A stretch of DNA of 64,000 bases from Ochotona curzoniae (taxonomy: Eukaryota > Chordata > Mammalia > Lagomorpha > Ochotonidae), in assembly GCF_017591425.1 (NCBI RefSeq), contig NW_024466413.1, forward strand, positions 1,488,001-1,552,000, read 5' to 3'. The notes under the pieces are model-generated. The model ran no database searches, was not told the origin of the DNA, and saw only the letters and a program-made list of their open reading frames with translations. Shown here one piece after another: positions 24,218 through 37,900 of the stretch. A program made the translations under genes and the position numbers. Every line of letters starts with the position of its first letter. Positions within the stretch are counted from its first letter, which is position 1.

Positions 24218-24433
24218 TAGAGACTTTGTGATGGACTAGTAAATCAATGAAACTGACTTGACTATGCCTATTGGGGATGCCTGGATGGTGCTGTGTGCAT
24301 TTTACATCTGATTGGTCTAGATTATCTTGTGTGTGTGTGTGTATGCAGGATATTCATTTTGTGTAATAAACAGTTACATGTTCCTTCCTCTTGTGTGGGC
24401 TCACCAGCCATTGCAGTGGGTATTTGGTATTCT

Positions 24434-24765
24434 GGGCCCAGAGCGGTGGCCTAGTAGCTAAAAAGTCCTCGCCTTGAATATGCCGGGATCCCATATGGGT
24501 GCCGGTTCTAATCCCGGTGGCTCTACTTCCCATCCAGTTCCCTGCTTGTGGCCTGGAAAGCAGTCGAGGACAGCCCAAAGCCTTGGGACCCTGCACCCAC
24601 GTGGGAGACCTGTAGGAAGATCCTAGTTCCTGGCTTTGGATCAGCACTTCACCTGCCTTTGCGCTCACTTGGGGAGTGAACCTTTCGACAGAAGATCTTC
24701 CTCTGTCTCTCCTCCTCTCTGTATATCTGACTTCGCAATAAAAATAAAATAAATCTTTTAAAAAA
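24434..24765 (+). mobile_element. Young full-length CSINE with perfect target-site duplication
   Basis: It runs from GGGCCCAGAGCGGTGGCC to an A-rich AATAAAAATAAAATAAATC tail. A perfect 10-bp direct repeat TTGGTATTCT lies at 24424-24433 and 24766-24775. The pol III A box (tggcctagtag, 24447-24457) and B box (ggttctaatcc, 24504-24514) are both recognisable. This is one of the best-preserved copies in the window and the best evidence for the pika-type consensus. Confidence 0.95.
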
Positions 24766-24820
24766 TTGGTATTCTTCAAAAGATGTTAAGTTATGATAAA
24801 TTGATTATTGGTCCAGTCAG

Positions 24821-24899
24821 ACCCTGGAACAGGATCCTGACTTAGATCCGATGCTTTACTTCCCTGAACTCCACTGCCGGCTTGCGCACTGGGTTCACA
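24821..24899 (+). repeat. Intron duplication, copy 1
   Basis: The segment from ACCCTGGAACAGGATCCTGA to GCACTGGGTTCACA recurs at 26943-27020 with about five substitutions and one single-base indel by eye. This copy is not followed by an exon-like sequence. Confidence 0.93.
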
Positions 24900-26351
24900 T
24901 TGGGAAAAGTGAGCAGTCTCTTTGAGTTCATGTCTTCAGTTATGTTTTCAGATGACCAGAGCAGGAATGTGGCTTCACTGGTGCAACGTACAGGGAGACT
25001 TGATGTAAGATTTTACTTACAGGTGGTTGTTCCTTTTTTTTTTCCCTGGGAGACGTCCTAATATATATATATATATTTAAATTCTGAAATAAATGATCTC
25101 TCCAACTTCATTCTCTAGGTCACCGGCCACTGTACCCATGACCTTGTTTTGCAGATAATTGTCTCCTACCCCCCAAGTCCGTCAAGGTACAACGGTGCTT
25201 TATCAGAGGAAAAAAATGGATTGCATATTAAGGGTAAACTATGGTTCTACAAAACTGCCGAGGGCTGCCTCTTCTGCTGATTGCGTCAGTGAACACGTCA
25301 GCAGGTGCCGAGCCAGCTGAGTAGTCACTGTAGTGGGAGTGACTTTGTTTTCTTTTTAGCAAACGGCTTTTGATCTCAGTTGCACACACAACTTAAGCAA
25401 ATTATGGTGTTGGTGCAACAAGCCTCTACTTGTGTTTCCTTTTGGTGACATACCCACGTGTTATTTTTATTACCGTGCAGTGTTCATGTTCACCATTTGG
25501 TAGGGGTGTAGAAGCATCCGCAGGTGCTGAATTTCCGTTTTCCCGCTGAAAGCACACTGTGTGTTGTGACGTTGTCTCAGCCTACCTGGTACTCAGCAGT
25601 GAGCGATGTTGGCAAACGTTCACAGCTCTCAACAAGGACCATGGCCTTCCTGTTCACCCCAAGTTCTTTAAAGCTGAATTGATGTAGTAAGACAGAGGTC
25701 TTCACAGTCAACCCCCTAATTGTTTCAATTCGACATTTCAACAGGATCCAACTGGAAGTCTTACTGCTCAGTAGGGGGAGACAAAGGTCAAAACAACACT
25801 CCAAGTGCTGCGGAGGGCACCTTTGTCCTTCTCAGCCTCGGAGGGCTCACCGGCGTTAGTGTTTGAGGAACAGGGTGCAGTGTGACTGTGCTGGTGTGGC
25901 AGGGAGCAGGGACAGAGTCAGGTGCAGAGCCTCCCTCTACCCACACAGGTCAAAGCGACAAACTGGCCTTATGTCATAGACCTGGGCACGGAGAATAAGC
26001 ATGCAGTGGCTCAGCTCTACTAGCTCCCCAGGGAGCCAAACACGAACGATTCCAGCAGGATTTCTGTTGATAGGGATATTACCATGAGCAGCTTTGAGGG
26101 AAGGAGGGACAGCATCTAGGGGCTGTGAGCTGGAGACTCCAGTGACTACTGCGTGTTTACCTGTGGCTCAGGTTGCCATCAGCACACAACCCCTGCCCAG
26201 TGCCCGATACAGAATGGCAGCTGAGCTGATTCCAACTTTCTATCAAGTCTCCACACCCACAGAAGACTGCATCTGTTACCTTCTGGGAACTGGAATCGGG
26301 GGAGCTGCTGCTACACTTTGTGGCTTCTGTAGAGGGTGCCTTCTTCCACCT

Positions 26352-26671
26352 CTTTTTTTTTTTTTAGATTTATTTATTTTTATTACAAAATCAGATAAAC
26401 AGAGAGGAGAAGAAACAAAGAGGAAGATCTTCTGTCCAATGATTCACTCCCCAAGCGGTTGCAACAGCTGGAGCTGGCTGAAGCCAGGAACTAGGAGTCT
26501 TTCTCCAGGTTTCTCGTGCGGATGCAGGCTCCCAAAGCTTTGAGCCTTCATTGGCTGCTTTTCCAGGAAGCTGGATGGGAAGTGGGGCCGCTGGGATCAG
26601 AACCGGTGCCCATATGGGATCCCAGCGTGTTCAAGGCATGGATGTTAGCCCTAGGCCTCTGCTCTGGGCCC
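26352..26671 (-). mobile_element. CSINE, antisense, full length
   Basis: It starts with a T-run and 'agatttatttatttttattac'. It contains 'gatgcaggctcccaaagctttgag' and 'ggatcagaaccggtgcccatatggg', and ends at 'gctctgggccc' (the head complement). It inserted in the last FAM135B intron about 370 bp before the final exon. Confidence 0.92.
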
Positions 26672-26942
26672 TTCATCCAGCTCTTAATGAACTGTGTCTC
26701 AGTCAGTTCACCCAGGCCCCTGAAATAGTCTCCTGGGGATCTTTCCTCGCTGGTGGCTCCCACCAGGGACCACCCCCGCCCCATTTCTGTCCTGGCTATG
26801 GGGTGCAAGATCACAGGCCGTTGTGTGGAGTTCCTCTTCTGAATACCGGTTGCTGTAATCAAAATGGACCATAAAAACTGCTTGTATTCATTTTCATTTT
26901 GTAAGCACTGGGAGGAGACTGGGAATTGGTTTTTGAAGGTGT

Positions 26943-27246
<304 letters not shown>

Positions 27247-27515
27247 TGACGTGGCTAGGGCAAGCCTCGGGTAACTCGCCAGGAGTCTGTGAAATCTGTT
27301 GAGAGCTTGAGCTGACACATGCTTGTATGGACCTCTATAGTCTAGGGTGGAGTTCCAACTAGGGGGATGGAGGCTGTGAGGATCTAGACATGTGGGCTAC
27401 TTTTGTTCTGGATATTTGGAAAAGCCGAGCAAAGTACGGGATAGACAAAAAAAAGCCTTGCTTGAATTGATCTAGCCACCTTAAGACTCTTTTCAGTTGC
27501 TTTCTTGAAAAAAAA

Positions 27516-27521
27516 AATAAA
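27516..27521 (+). terminator. FAM135B: Possible proximal poly(A) signal
   Basis: AATAAA lies at the end of an A-run 270 bp after the stop codon. It could serve a short 3' UTR form, but the A-run makes chance occurrence likely. Confidence 0.35.
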
Positions 27522-29448
27522 CATGAGAAAGAAACACAATGGGTGGGGTAGGTGAGTACATCTTTTTAAAGCACTGTTGTGTCACAGAGATTGCTCCAAT
27601 ATGACTAGATTTGTCCAACATGTTATTAGCTCATAGCTTTATCATTTGATAAGCATTTCAAAACTCAGGTTAACCTCTGTGCAAAAGTGGAACATATCTG
27701 TGTAAAAAGAACCCATGATAGATTCCACTGTGCTACTGGTTCAGCAAAAATGTGATTCCCACTGTCTCATTCACTCTTTGTGTTTTCTGAACAAGGCACA
27801 GAGGAATGAATTATAAATCCCAATTTTATTTTGTAAACTGTGGCTTTCAGTAAGGAATGATAAAGATGATGCCACTGGTCAACACAAGTGTGTGAAAACA
27901 AAATAACCATGGGGAACCTATTAAACAAATGTCTCTACTTACATCCCTAGACTTTCTCTATGCATAGCCCTGGCCCATAAAATTTGTTTTTAATTGCTTC
28001 AGTTCTGTCAGTAGTAGGGAAATTTGAGTGAAACCCTAGCAGAAAAGCTCCTGCTGACTTACTTCCAAAGAAATACTGTTAGCATCCAACGCAATTGCAA
28101 AAAACTCAAAACACGGCCAGCTGCTTCTCCACTCCACCGAAGGAGAAGGTCTTATCAGAGGAGTTGCTGGACTCAAGCCTCAGGGGAGCTAGCTCTGAGA
28201 AGGGTGCTGCTTATCTTCCAACAGAAGTGTCCTCTTGCCTTAGGAAAATCAAGGGCTAGGAAAGGTCACCATCAACAGACAACAGGGACAGAGGCAGAGC
28301 TTGTCTGAGTGCCACAGCCAGACTGAAGGTCATGTGAGATCAGTAGGAGATGAGAGGAGATTGTAAAAGCAGCAGGTGTTGACGGTGGCCCAGAAGCCTG
28401 AGGACACTGGGCTGAGACGCGTCTCTTAGATGTATAAGAGAGCGTGACTAGAAATAGGGTTGGCACCTAGCCAGTGCAGCCCTCAGCGGCAAGTGAAAGC
28501 TCCCACTTAGGACAGAGTTTCAGCACCTTGTGTCACCTTGTCATCATTGTTGCTGTGGTTCACAAAAGCCATTTGGGGCGGGGCCCTTCTAAGAAGTTTA
28601 GGACCTTGAGACCTAACATTGTGGCTTTGAACAAACGCATACATGGGGAACAAGCCCGAATGGGCAATTTCGCTGAAGGCTCGTGGTGTAGATTTCTTCA
28701 AACCCAAGTGGAGTGTTGGGGGCAGGGGTGGGGTGAATGTGCTAGAAGGCAGACTTCTGCCCCTTGGAATTAAGGTTTCTCTGTAGGTCATTGCATCCTG
28801 GGTCTTAACACACAATGGGTTGTCTAAGGCCTCTGGTCAGTTGGCCACAAGGTATTTTTTCTGAATTCTGGCCTCAGTCCTGAGTGTAAACTCTGCCTCC
28901 TTACAGGCAGAGAAGAGTCCAAGTCCATCCTGTAGCCTGGGGGGGGGGGCAGTATTAAATTCCCAATCATGCAGCCCAGGTGTTGTGTTTCCTGTCCTGG
29001 AGCAGGGCCTGTGCTCAGCGAAGGATGGTACAGGTCTGTAGCTGCTTCTCCTTTCCAGCCCCTCTGATGAGCATGTTCCTCGTTGTGTTTTTGTTTCCCA
29101 TCAGCTATGTTCGCCATTCCCTGGTCATCTGAAAGGCCGTGCAGCTAGCGGTTAATGGGACCAGGATCAATCTGATGACCATCATCGTTTCCAATAACCA
29201 GATGCCATTTTTAACTCCAATATGCTGCCTGGACATCGTAAGAATTAATGGCAATAAACGTCCAGCTGCATGGTGCACCCCTTTTTCACAGGGGTGTTCT
29301 GCTGTCTTTGTAAACTCATGTCTATTACAGCCATGTAGAAAGAACATCTCTATTGTAAATAAGAGCGTCAGTGTTGTGTGTCATGCCTCATTTGAAAGGC
29401 TTTTTTATGTCTCTTTCTATTGAAGTATATAAATACTGAATATATATG

Positions 29449-29462
29449 AATAAATAAATAAA
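29449..29462 (+). terminator. FAM135B: Probable main poly(A) signal cluster
   Basis: AATAAATAAATAAAT gives overlapping AATAAA hexamers after a conserved-looking AT-rich tail, followed by a (TA)n stretch. The position gives a 3' UTR of about 2.2 kb, which agrees with a human mRNA of roughly 7 kb as I remember it. Confidence 0.55.
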
Positions 29463-29739
29463 TATATATATATAATATGCAACAGGGACATTCTATTCTT
29501 GATTATACAAATTATAAACAAAATGCCTGCCAAGATTATGGTCTAGTATGTCTTCATTTTCAGTATAATTTTGTGAGTTTTTAAAAATCATTTGTTAATT
29601 TCCCCAAAACTAGTTAGAAATTAAGATTGCCAACATTGAATCAAACTATGTGTTCACACCACCTTGGGTGCACAATAGAAGACCTGGATGGCAGGTTGCA
29701 AGCAGATGGAGTCCTATGGATCTGGGAGAAGGTGGCGGT

Positions 29740-29795
29740 CAGGGGAGAGAGAGAAAGTGAGACAGAGAGAGAGAGAGAGGGAGAGAGAGAGAGAG
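29740..29795 (+). repeat. (GA)n microsatellite, imperfect
   Basis: A purine-rich run of GAGAGAGAAAGTGAGACAGAG type units is followed by perfect GA dinucleotides. Confidence 0.85.
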
Positions 29796-30544
29796 ACATC
29801 CTGTTAGTTTCTAGAATTCTGTTTCTAGAGTTCCCAGATAATTATTGAGCAGCCTCATTCCGTGCCAGGTAAGAGCACCAAAGGACTACACACAGCCTCT
29901 GCCCAATGGATCCTGGGAAGATCCAGTCTTTTATCCTGATGGGAAATGATGTGTGTTCTAATGGAGGCACAGGCAGGTGCAAGGTGACTCTGGGAAAGGC
30001 CAGGAAGAGAGCTTGGAATTTTCTATCCTGCTGTGCTGCCGTATACAATACCTAAATACCTAGCCAATTAGAGGGCAAAGGGAAATATTATTTGGTGGCA
30101 AAGGTGTTTTTGTTTCAATACGTTAGCAGTGAGCATGATGGAGAGGTCGTATCAACTGTCCCATTCCTGACTGGTCGTCCATGGGGCTCCATTCCTCTTT
30201 CTCCCATTCTCTGTCCTCCTGCCCAGCTCTCACCTCCCACACTGTACACCATGCTTTTCCTTCCGCATCTGTCCTGGGCTGTACTCTTCTGTTGACAGCT
30301 TTCCCGTCTTTCCGGGCTGCTCCCATGTGGAATGGCTGATCATGTGAGCTGTCAACCAGTGATAAACTCCTTTCACCATGGGGATTGGGTCTGCAGTAAT
30401 GATGCATGCATTGTAAATTCCTACTTCTGCCCAATCTGAGCTTGGTGCCTTGATATGACAACTCAGTTTTCTGCTGGTCCTGAGGGTCTCCCCTCCTCCT
30501 CCTTGCCACCGTGTTTCTGTCTGTGTCCTTATCATTCTCCCCCT

Positions 30545-30670
30545 GGTGGATATCCCTCTCCTGAGGATAGAAACTGTGTCTATGTCACCTGGTAGTCCCG
30601 GTGGTCTGCACGTGCCCTGGCATGTGGTGAGGGTACAGTCAGTGTTTGCTGAGGAGGGCCAGTACTTGAA
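30545..30670 (+). repeat. L2-like 3' end fragment
   Basis: The order is 'ctgaggatagaaactgtgtctatg', then 'tgccctggcatgtggtgagggtacagtcagtgtttgctgag', as in the terminal part of the old LINE-2 family. Assigned by eye only. Confidence 0.4.
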
Positions 30671-33600
30671 TGCTCTCGCCTTCATTTCTTGCTCTTCCTC
30701 AGCAAAGAGCAGCTCAGTGGCTGAAACGTTAGCACTGGCTCGTGTTTACTTGCTGAGCTACTGAGTTAGCAAAAGGAGAGGAGTTTGGTGGGATCATGTA
30801 TCACGACGGAGTCTTGTGCTATGAGGAGAGCCATTGCATCTAGACCTGGGTTTCCTCATCCATAGAGTACATTTGGAGATAGCCGCTTGCCAGATAGTTG
30901 CAGTGTGAATTAGATAAGAAAAGCTCTCTAAGAGTGGCTGCCCCACAGAGGGTATTCAAAAGCCTCACAGGGTACAGGTAGAGGATCTTAGGTATATTTT
31001 GTAGCAAAAGGGTGGTTGAAGGGGCATTTGTTTGTAATAAAGCAAGGCATTTTCAAGTTTTAACAGGGAGTCATCCATAAAGGCTGGAGGCAGGGTCCCT
31101 TGTCTGCAGCTGCCTGCAGCCAGGGCATTCCATCACAGCCCAAGGAGTCCACACACTGCACCTTCCCAGATATGTTCAGTGCACGCATCAATGATCTATC
31201 TAATGAAACCATGTTCCTGCTCAGGTCGTACCGTAAGCCCTTGTTGAGAGCTGAGGATATTCTCTAGCTTGACACACAGCTAGGGACACTATTCATGTAA
31301 GCAGTCTGGAATCTTAAACAGTTATCGCCAAGAGTCTTTCTTATTGGATCAGATTGCAAAGACACCTTGAAGTAGCCCTTCCCAAGGTTCAACTTTTTGC
31401 CGATAGTGAAACAGGTGGCTCTGTTCTTGTTGCCCAGAGGAAATCAGGTAGTCATAAAGAGGAGTCTGATAGCATGTACCCACATCTTTGTTACGCATAT
31501 GTTCTTTTCTTTGTAAAGAAGGCCCCTTCTTTGGTCTTATATCCCTTCTTCATTGTAGGTAACTTAGTATGAAAGTCTGATTTTACTTTCCCATAAATAT
31601 TGAATTTATACATTTATTTTTCAAATGTTTTAAATTATAAAGGAAACTGAGTCTCTGCTTAGCCCTGTGCTAAGAATTTTGATATATACTAGCTATGGCT
31701 GAGCAATCAGCTTGGAGCCAATGTGAGCATGTGCTTGCAGAGTTTGTGATCTAGCAAGGACGGAGGGTGTTCAGATACTCCAGGAGAGAACCACAGGGCA
31801 GGGGAGCAGGTGGGCATGTTAACAATACCATCCGTGTGCCTCTTGAAAGAATTCCCATTGCTGCTATTGGAGCACTGGGGCCTCAGCTGGGTGTGGGAAC
31901 AGAGTCAGGTGAGGTGCCCAGCGACATCACCCGTGCTCTTCTGGGTCCCAGCGCTCCAGCGGGCCTGCCCTCTCCACCACAATGTCAACTTAGTAAACTT
32001 CCGAAGAGGACAGGTGCTACAGGCTACTCTTCCGATCTCTGCAGATGCACCTCCTCCCGAGAGCTGTTTTCCGTCTGTAATGCAAAGACTTCAGAAGTTC
32101 TAGGACTGGACAGCCTTTGTCTTTTCAAATTACTAAGGCAGATAACCAAAAAAGACATGTGCCAGGCGTCACCATACACATTACCATGACTTAGCTGAGT
32201 GGACCCATCATGCATGGCAGCACTCCAGAACTAACTTATCTGTGGTATGTTATTTTGTTTTCATTTTCCAATGGGACCGCCTAGATTGTAGGATGCAAAG
32301 AATAGCAGTTTGTTTCTTCTTTTGTCTTCCTTTTCTTTTCTCTCTCTCTCTTTCTTAATGGGCCCTTTCTCCGAATAAGAACTTGAATGTACGGCTCGCT
32401 GTCACTGTGAAACCTGATGCATATTTACTCTGGTGATCACCTCTGTATAATAAACACAGTCTCCTGCATACCCTAGCCAAGAAGTGTCTGTGAAACACCG
32501 ATCAGTAATAAAAAATAATTTGTGCCAATATAATTTTGCTATTTTTATACATCTGCTTCTTGGTTGGCATTTTGTGTAACTTGTGATGTGTACAAATATC
32601 AACAACAAAAATAAACATATCGTTTGACTTTGTTTTTCCAGACATCTTGTTTGTGGGGCATACAGAAACCACTCATGCTACCAGGCCTGAAGGAATTGCT
32701 TCTACATGGGTTTGGAGGGCACATGGAGTGAGACTCCTGTTTGTGAGATGAAGGGTGTTGGACGTCTTGACGTGGCTGATAGAGCTGGGCTCAGTGCTCT
32801 CTGATGATCCAGTTTTTCCACCTTCAGAGCTGCTCATCCATGTCTGATAGGATATTCCTTGAGCTCTGGATGTCAGTGGGGTTGAGTGTGTCTGAAAGAC
32901 CGAAGAACATGCAGTAGGGGTGTGTGTCCACTCCTTCCTTCCTGCTCCACTGAAAGGCCCACTGCTTGACTCAGTGGACACCGCCCTTGACCACAGTCCT
33001 GGCTGGAAAAGCAGAACCCGAGCAGTTCTGGAATCACTGTCACCTGCTGTCTATGTCTGTGGACCCAAATTCCACCATCAGCCAAAGCTGATTGAAGTAA
33101 CTGGAAAACTGAGCCAAAGGCAGTTTCCAGACTTAGCCAGTGACCATGTCATTTCTGTATCCAGCATCTCTGAGGGCAGTTACCGAGGAAGGAATGTTGC
33201 TTCCAGCTTGCAGTTTGGTGGGTCACAGTCTCAAGACTGGGTACCCTTTGGTTTGGACATTTCCAGAAGCTGAAGGTGGCAAAAGGATGACCTCATGGAG
33301 CACCAGGGAGCAGAGGGAGAGAGAAAAGATGCATGATGCCTCCAACCCTCCCCAGGAACCACCATCTGAGGGCAAACCTCATATGACCAAAAGGCATCCC
33401 TCAAGGCCTGCTTCTCAGAAGCCATACTGAAATCAAGTCTCCACCCATAATCCAGCCATAATTACTGTAAGACTTTGGGGATCACGTTAACAGCCCACGG
33501 GCCTTTGGAAAATGCCCTGAATGATCTCCAAACCCTGGCTATTAAAGGTTCATGTGCAAAAGCACTTCATCTTATGCCCCAAATCTCAAAGTCTTAAATG

Positions 33601-34589
33601 TGCTAGCATTGCTCATGATTTAAGCCAAGTTCGCGTAGCTGTGATCCCCATTGGCCCCCCTGAAAGTTGCATACTTCCATCACGCAGAAGACAGACAGTT
33701 ATAGCATATAAGCTTCCATTTCTGGAAAGGATACAGGAAAACAACAGATTAATCAGAGAAATGCAAGATTGAAAAAACATGAAATCCTAAACTTTCATGT
33801 CTGCCTTCCTGGGCAGCCTGAGATAAAGGCCAGGCTGTCTGTGGCACTGGTCTGCATGTCTGGAGTATCATGTCAGTCTCACTGCATTGACTAATTCAGT
33901 TCTGAAATTGGGAAATAGGTCTTCGATTTGATTCTTCTTCAGGATTGTGTTAGATATTGTGTATTTTGATAATGATTGTGTTAAAATCACTTTGGGTTAG
34001 ACAGGCCCTGCCATAGCCACAATATTAAGCCTCACATCCTATAAAAAAAACAAGATCTGTTCATTTGTTTAAATCTTCTTAAATACGAATCATTTAAAGA
34101 TTTTTTCAACGTATGTTCTTTTCCTCTCAGTTCTTTGCATATCATGCTCTAGTTCCCACAGGCTGGAGCCTCATGTCTGCAGTTCCACTCAGTATTGCTT
34201 TAGTAGGGGAGGGGGACTCTGCAGTGGCTCCAACCATGTCATCCCGCCTGGCATTGCCCTGGTGTAGGCCCAGTGCAATGACTGGTGGATCTCTACCCAA
34301 GTCCCAAGTTGTTCAAAACATCCTTTGAAATCCAGGTGGAGCCTCCATGCCTTCACAGCTCCTTTGGTCCCCCCGTCTGCTGCTTTCTGAGGCTCACACT
34401 GATGACTGTGGCTTCCACACCTGCTTGAGGCCTCCTGCTGTGCATGTCTCATGAGGCTGGCATTTCTAGTTTTCTGCTGCTTCCTCTGCAGCTCCACTCT
34501 CACAGCATCGCTAAATTTCACTCCATGCAGTGGTTCCAACTGCAGTACCATGTTCTTTGTCTAGTACTTTGCTTTGAAATCTTAATGAA

Positions 34590-34909
34590 GGGTCCAGCGT
34601 AATGGCCTACTGGCTAAATCCTCGCCTTGAGTGCTCCAGGATCCCATATGGAGTCTGGTTGGTGTCCCAGCTACTCCACTTCACATCCAGCTCCGTACTT
34701 GTGACTTGCGAAAGTAGTAGGAGATGGCCTAAGCCTGGGGACTCTGTGCCCACGTAGGAGATCTGGAAGTAGCTCCCAGCTCATGGCTTCACATTGGCTC
34801 AGCTCTGGCCATTGTGGCCACTTGTGGAATGAACCAGCAGATGGAAGATCTTTCTGTCTCTCCTTTCTGTAAATCTTACTTTCCAATAAAAATAAAAAGT
34901 AAATCTTTA
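34590..34909 (+). mobile_element. CSINE, sense, full length
   Basis: It begins gggtccagcgtaatggcctactggctaaatcctcgccttg, contains 'ccactccacttcacatccagctcc'-type and 'tctgtgcccacgtaggagatctgg' blocks, and ends 'ccaataaaaataaaaagtaaatc'. Confidence 0.92.
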
Positions 34910-37900
34910 AAAATAAGAAATTTCAGTGGAAGCCACCATGACCCCATAATTCTTGATTGACTGCAAAACTGGCACTACATGAATGGTAACATGGTCTGCC
35001 ACCAGCATGTGGACACGAATGAACCCTGGTTGCAGCAGCTTTGCAGGCCTTTGTTGACAAGTCAGACATAGCATGTCAGGATGAGACTCTTTTATAAAAG
35101 TGTTCCTCCTGGAGGACATTTGTACTCTGCTCTGTTTTGCTCCTCTTCCCTCTTTAAAACCAGCAGTTGTCTGCAAGTGGCATCCTGAACTCTTTGATTG
35201 CCTTCAGACCTCTACCAAATTAGCCTGCCATCTTGAAGTTCAGCCTCCCATGAAATCTCAGGACATGGATAGAGCACAGCTAATTCATTGCCATCATACA
35301 ACAAGGGTGATTTCAAGAGAATCTTCACTCCATCTAAGACCTGGTCAGCATGCCCTTTCCATTCACTTTCCTGTGAGCTCTCTTTTCTAAGCCCTCTCTG
35401 TCCACCCTTCCACCCTGCTTACCTTATTTTAGAGTTTTCTCTAGTCTGAGTCTCCAAACTCTTGATCCTTTCCTGTAAACCAGTTTTAAAGGTCCGCTGT
35501 GTCTTCCGGCATACTTAGCAATAACCATTCCAATTTCAGATACTGATGTTCTGTGTTGGCACATCATTACTGCCTAATAAATGTCCAAGAGAAGCCACTT
35601 AGCAAGGAAGAAGGTTTATTTCAACCCATGGACTTGGGGGTTCCCAAGGTAAAGATCTGGTGAACCCTATGAACGAGGCAACTGGTGAAAGTGAAGATAG
35701 TCACCATGTGGCTGGTTACCTTTGAACCAGGAAACCGGAAGAGAGCAAACACATTCTGCTTCTAGAATCAACCCTTCCATTAGAACCATCTTCTTAGGAA
35801 AAGCTCCCATTGACCTAACATTCGCCTACAAAGCCCATCTCTCAGATGCTAAATTTACATCATGCGTCAGCCTTTAATCTATCAACCATTAACATGAATG
35901 CATTAATCACTGACATAAGACATTGGAACCAAACCATGCATGGATCTTTAAGGGAACACTTAAATTATTATCCACACCAATAGCACCGATGATGGAAGGC
36001 AGGCAAGCAGACAGGCAGAACAGGGAGACATTGCCCATTGGCCCTAGCTCATGCCTAGACTTCGTCAAGGAAGGCACCAGCGAGAGGCGGCTGAGACTGC
36101 AGGATGTGCTACTGCCCTCGAATGAGATCATGAGAAAGCACAGTCTTTATTCTCCTTTGCAGCATCCAGGGCACTGTGTCTGATAAAAGGCATTAGCTGA
36201 AACTATCTGATTCCACACATACTTGTTTACCAAATTTAAAGGTAGTTTCACCTACCTCGAAGCACGGTCTGTGGGGAAGGCAGATGTCATTTTATGCAGT
36301 TGAGATGAAAGGGAGCTAAGATTCTGTGGGTTTTAAGAAGCTAAGTCCATACTTCCAACACAATTACTATTGGGGGTAACAAAACTGAAATCCAGCTCTG
36401 TTTGTGTGTGATGGAGCAAGGACAAAGCTTCAGACCCATTTGGGTGTCTCACCTGCATGAGAACAAGCAGAATGTCTATCTCCTTGTCCTACTAACATAG
36501 CCACACCTGGCCTTAACCAGCCATGCCCTGCCTCCACTTTTGGACGCCCCATCGTCTGAAGAATCCAGCCAGCAGTCTGAAGTCTCCCCACTCCTCCTGG
36601 GTACTGCCTCCTCTACCTTGGCAGTTCAGCATTAGCTCACACCCTCCAAGCCCCTTCCGCCCACCTGGTGTTCTGTAGAGTCTGTAAGGTAAGGCGCTTG
36701 CTCCCTGGTAATTCTCTAGCAGGTGTTCACATAGAATGGAGCCTCCAGCAGGCTTATTTTCTAATACACCTGGTTTGGCTGTAGTTTCACATTCTATCTC
36801 CTCTTTCCCTACAGTATCCAAACATCTGTAGTCTCTGGGGCACAAGCCCAGACCACAAAAGGCCCAGACTGAAAAAGGCACTATGATCATTCCTCTTTTG
36901 GGTCCTTATTTAATTGTGAGGTGTGCCCATTTGATAACTAAGAGAGAGCTCAGGTGTTTGGTGGAGTTTCTGCCTCCAACACGGAGAAGCACTGGCGTTC
37001 CTCCTCTAGTCTCGCCCTCCTGACCTGGCTGCACTTGCCCTTAGCATGTCCAGGATGCTGCATCTGAGGATACTCACATTGTAGCTAGTGTCTGGGGACC
37101 CCCTAGGCACACGGGAGTGGAATGCTCAGGTGGAGAAGAGCTGACAGCAATTTAAAACTGTCTCAGACCTTCTGTGGCAGAGATCCTTGAGTCCCATTAT
37201 GATGCATAGCAGCAGCTGGGACAAGAGCATCCACATGTGAAGGGTCCATCAGTGGGACTTGCACTTGCTTAAACTTTAAGCTCTGTTCACTACTGAGAGG
37301 GCTGTGGCGAAGTAAGTTGAATTCATAGTGGGACTTGGATTGGCCTCTAAAACATTCTTTGTGCTCCCTATGCATAACCTATAAGAATTTGCTCCACCTG
37401 TTTCTGTATAGCTTCTACACCAAATAAACTTCTCTTCCTATGAATCTGCTACTTTCTTTTCTGCTTGCCTGGATGTGCAGATTCTTTGTAGGGCCCTGCC
37501 TCTAGGAGCACACTACCACCCCACATTACCATACTACTTCCCCAGTAGTTATAAGTCTTGCTCCTTCCAGTTTTGGGGGTGTTTGTTCCAAAGTCATTTT
37601 CAGGGGTGCTTTCCCTGGACACCTGTCACAGTCCCACTGCTCTCCCACATCTGCTCTGAGAAGCTGCATAGCCCGCTCCGTGCTTCTTCTGATCCCCTGG
37701 CATTTTCTCCTGTCCAACCACCTGTCTTATGTTGACTGGCTGTCTTCCTTACTGGAACACCACGAAGTCAGTGGCATTTGTGGAGAGTCAGGGTTCCTGC
37801 TTTCTAATGTTAGCTTGGAATCTGAACAAGAAAAAGTGTACTTGCGGTTTGATTTTGGAAACATGACAGAAGCATGGATGAGGAAGCAGACATCATCATC

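Larger units (their letters stand above)
27247..29462 (+). other. FAM135B: Probable FAM135B 3' UTR
   Basis: About 2.2 kb after the stop contains no SINE. This is unusual for this window and fits selection against insertions in an exon. It ends in an AT-rich block with overlapping AATAAA signals. A Pumilio-like word TGTAAATA lies at 29354-29361. A run of ten or more G's interrupts it near 28940. The boundary is inferred, not shown by transcript data. Confidence 0.6.
29463..34589. other. Intergenic stretch, no gene recognised
   Basis: It contains a (GA)n run (29745-29795), an L2-like fragment (30545-30670), a MIR-like trace (30835-30960) and AATAAA motifs at 32447-32610. The blocks 31.0-32.2 kb and 32.7-34.1 kb have open frames of up to about 150 codons on either strand but no recognisable domain. 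Confidence 0.6.

Noticed and set aside
24504..24514. A tRNA gene, because a B box is present
   Set aside because: The box belongs to a tRNA-derived CSINE. No cloverleaf and no acceptor stem are found.
32920..33430. Overlapping open frames in a GC-richer block
   Set aside because: No similarity that I recognise to a known protein and no splice sites forming a gene model.
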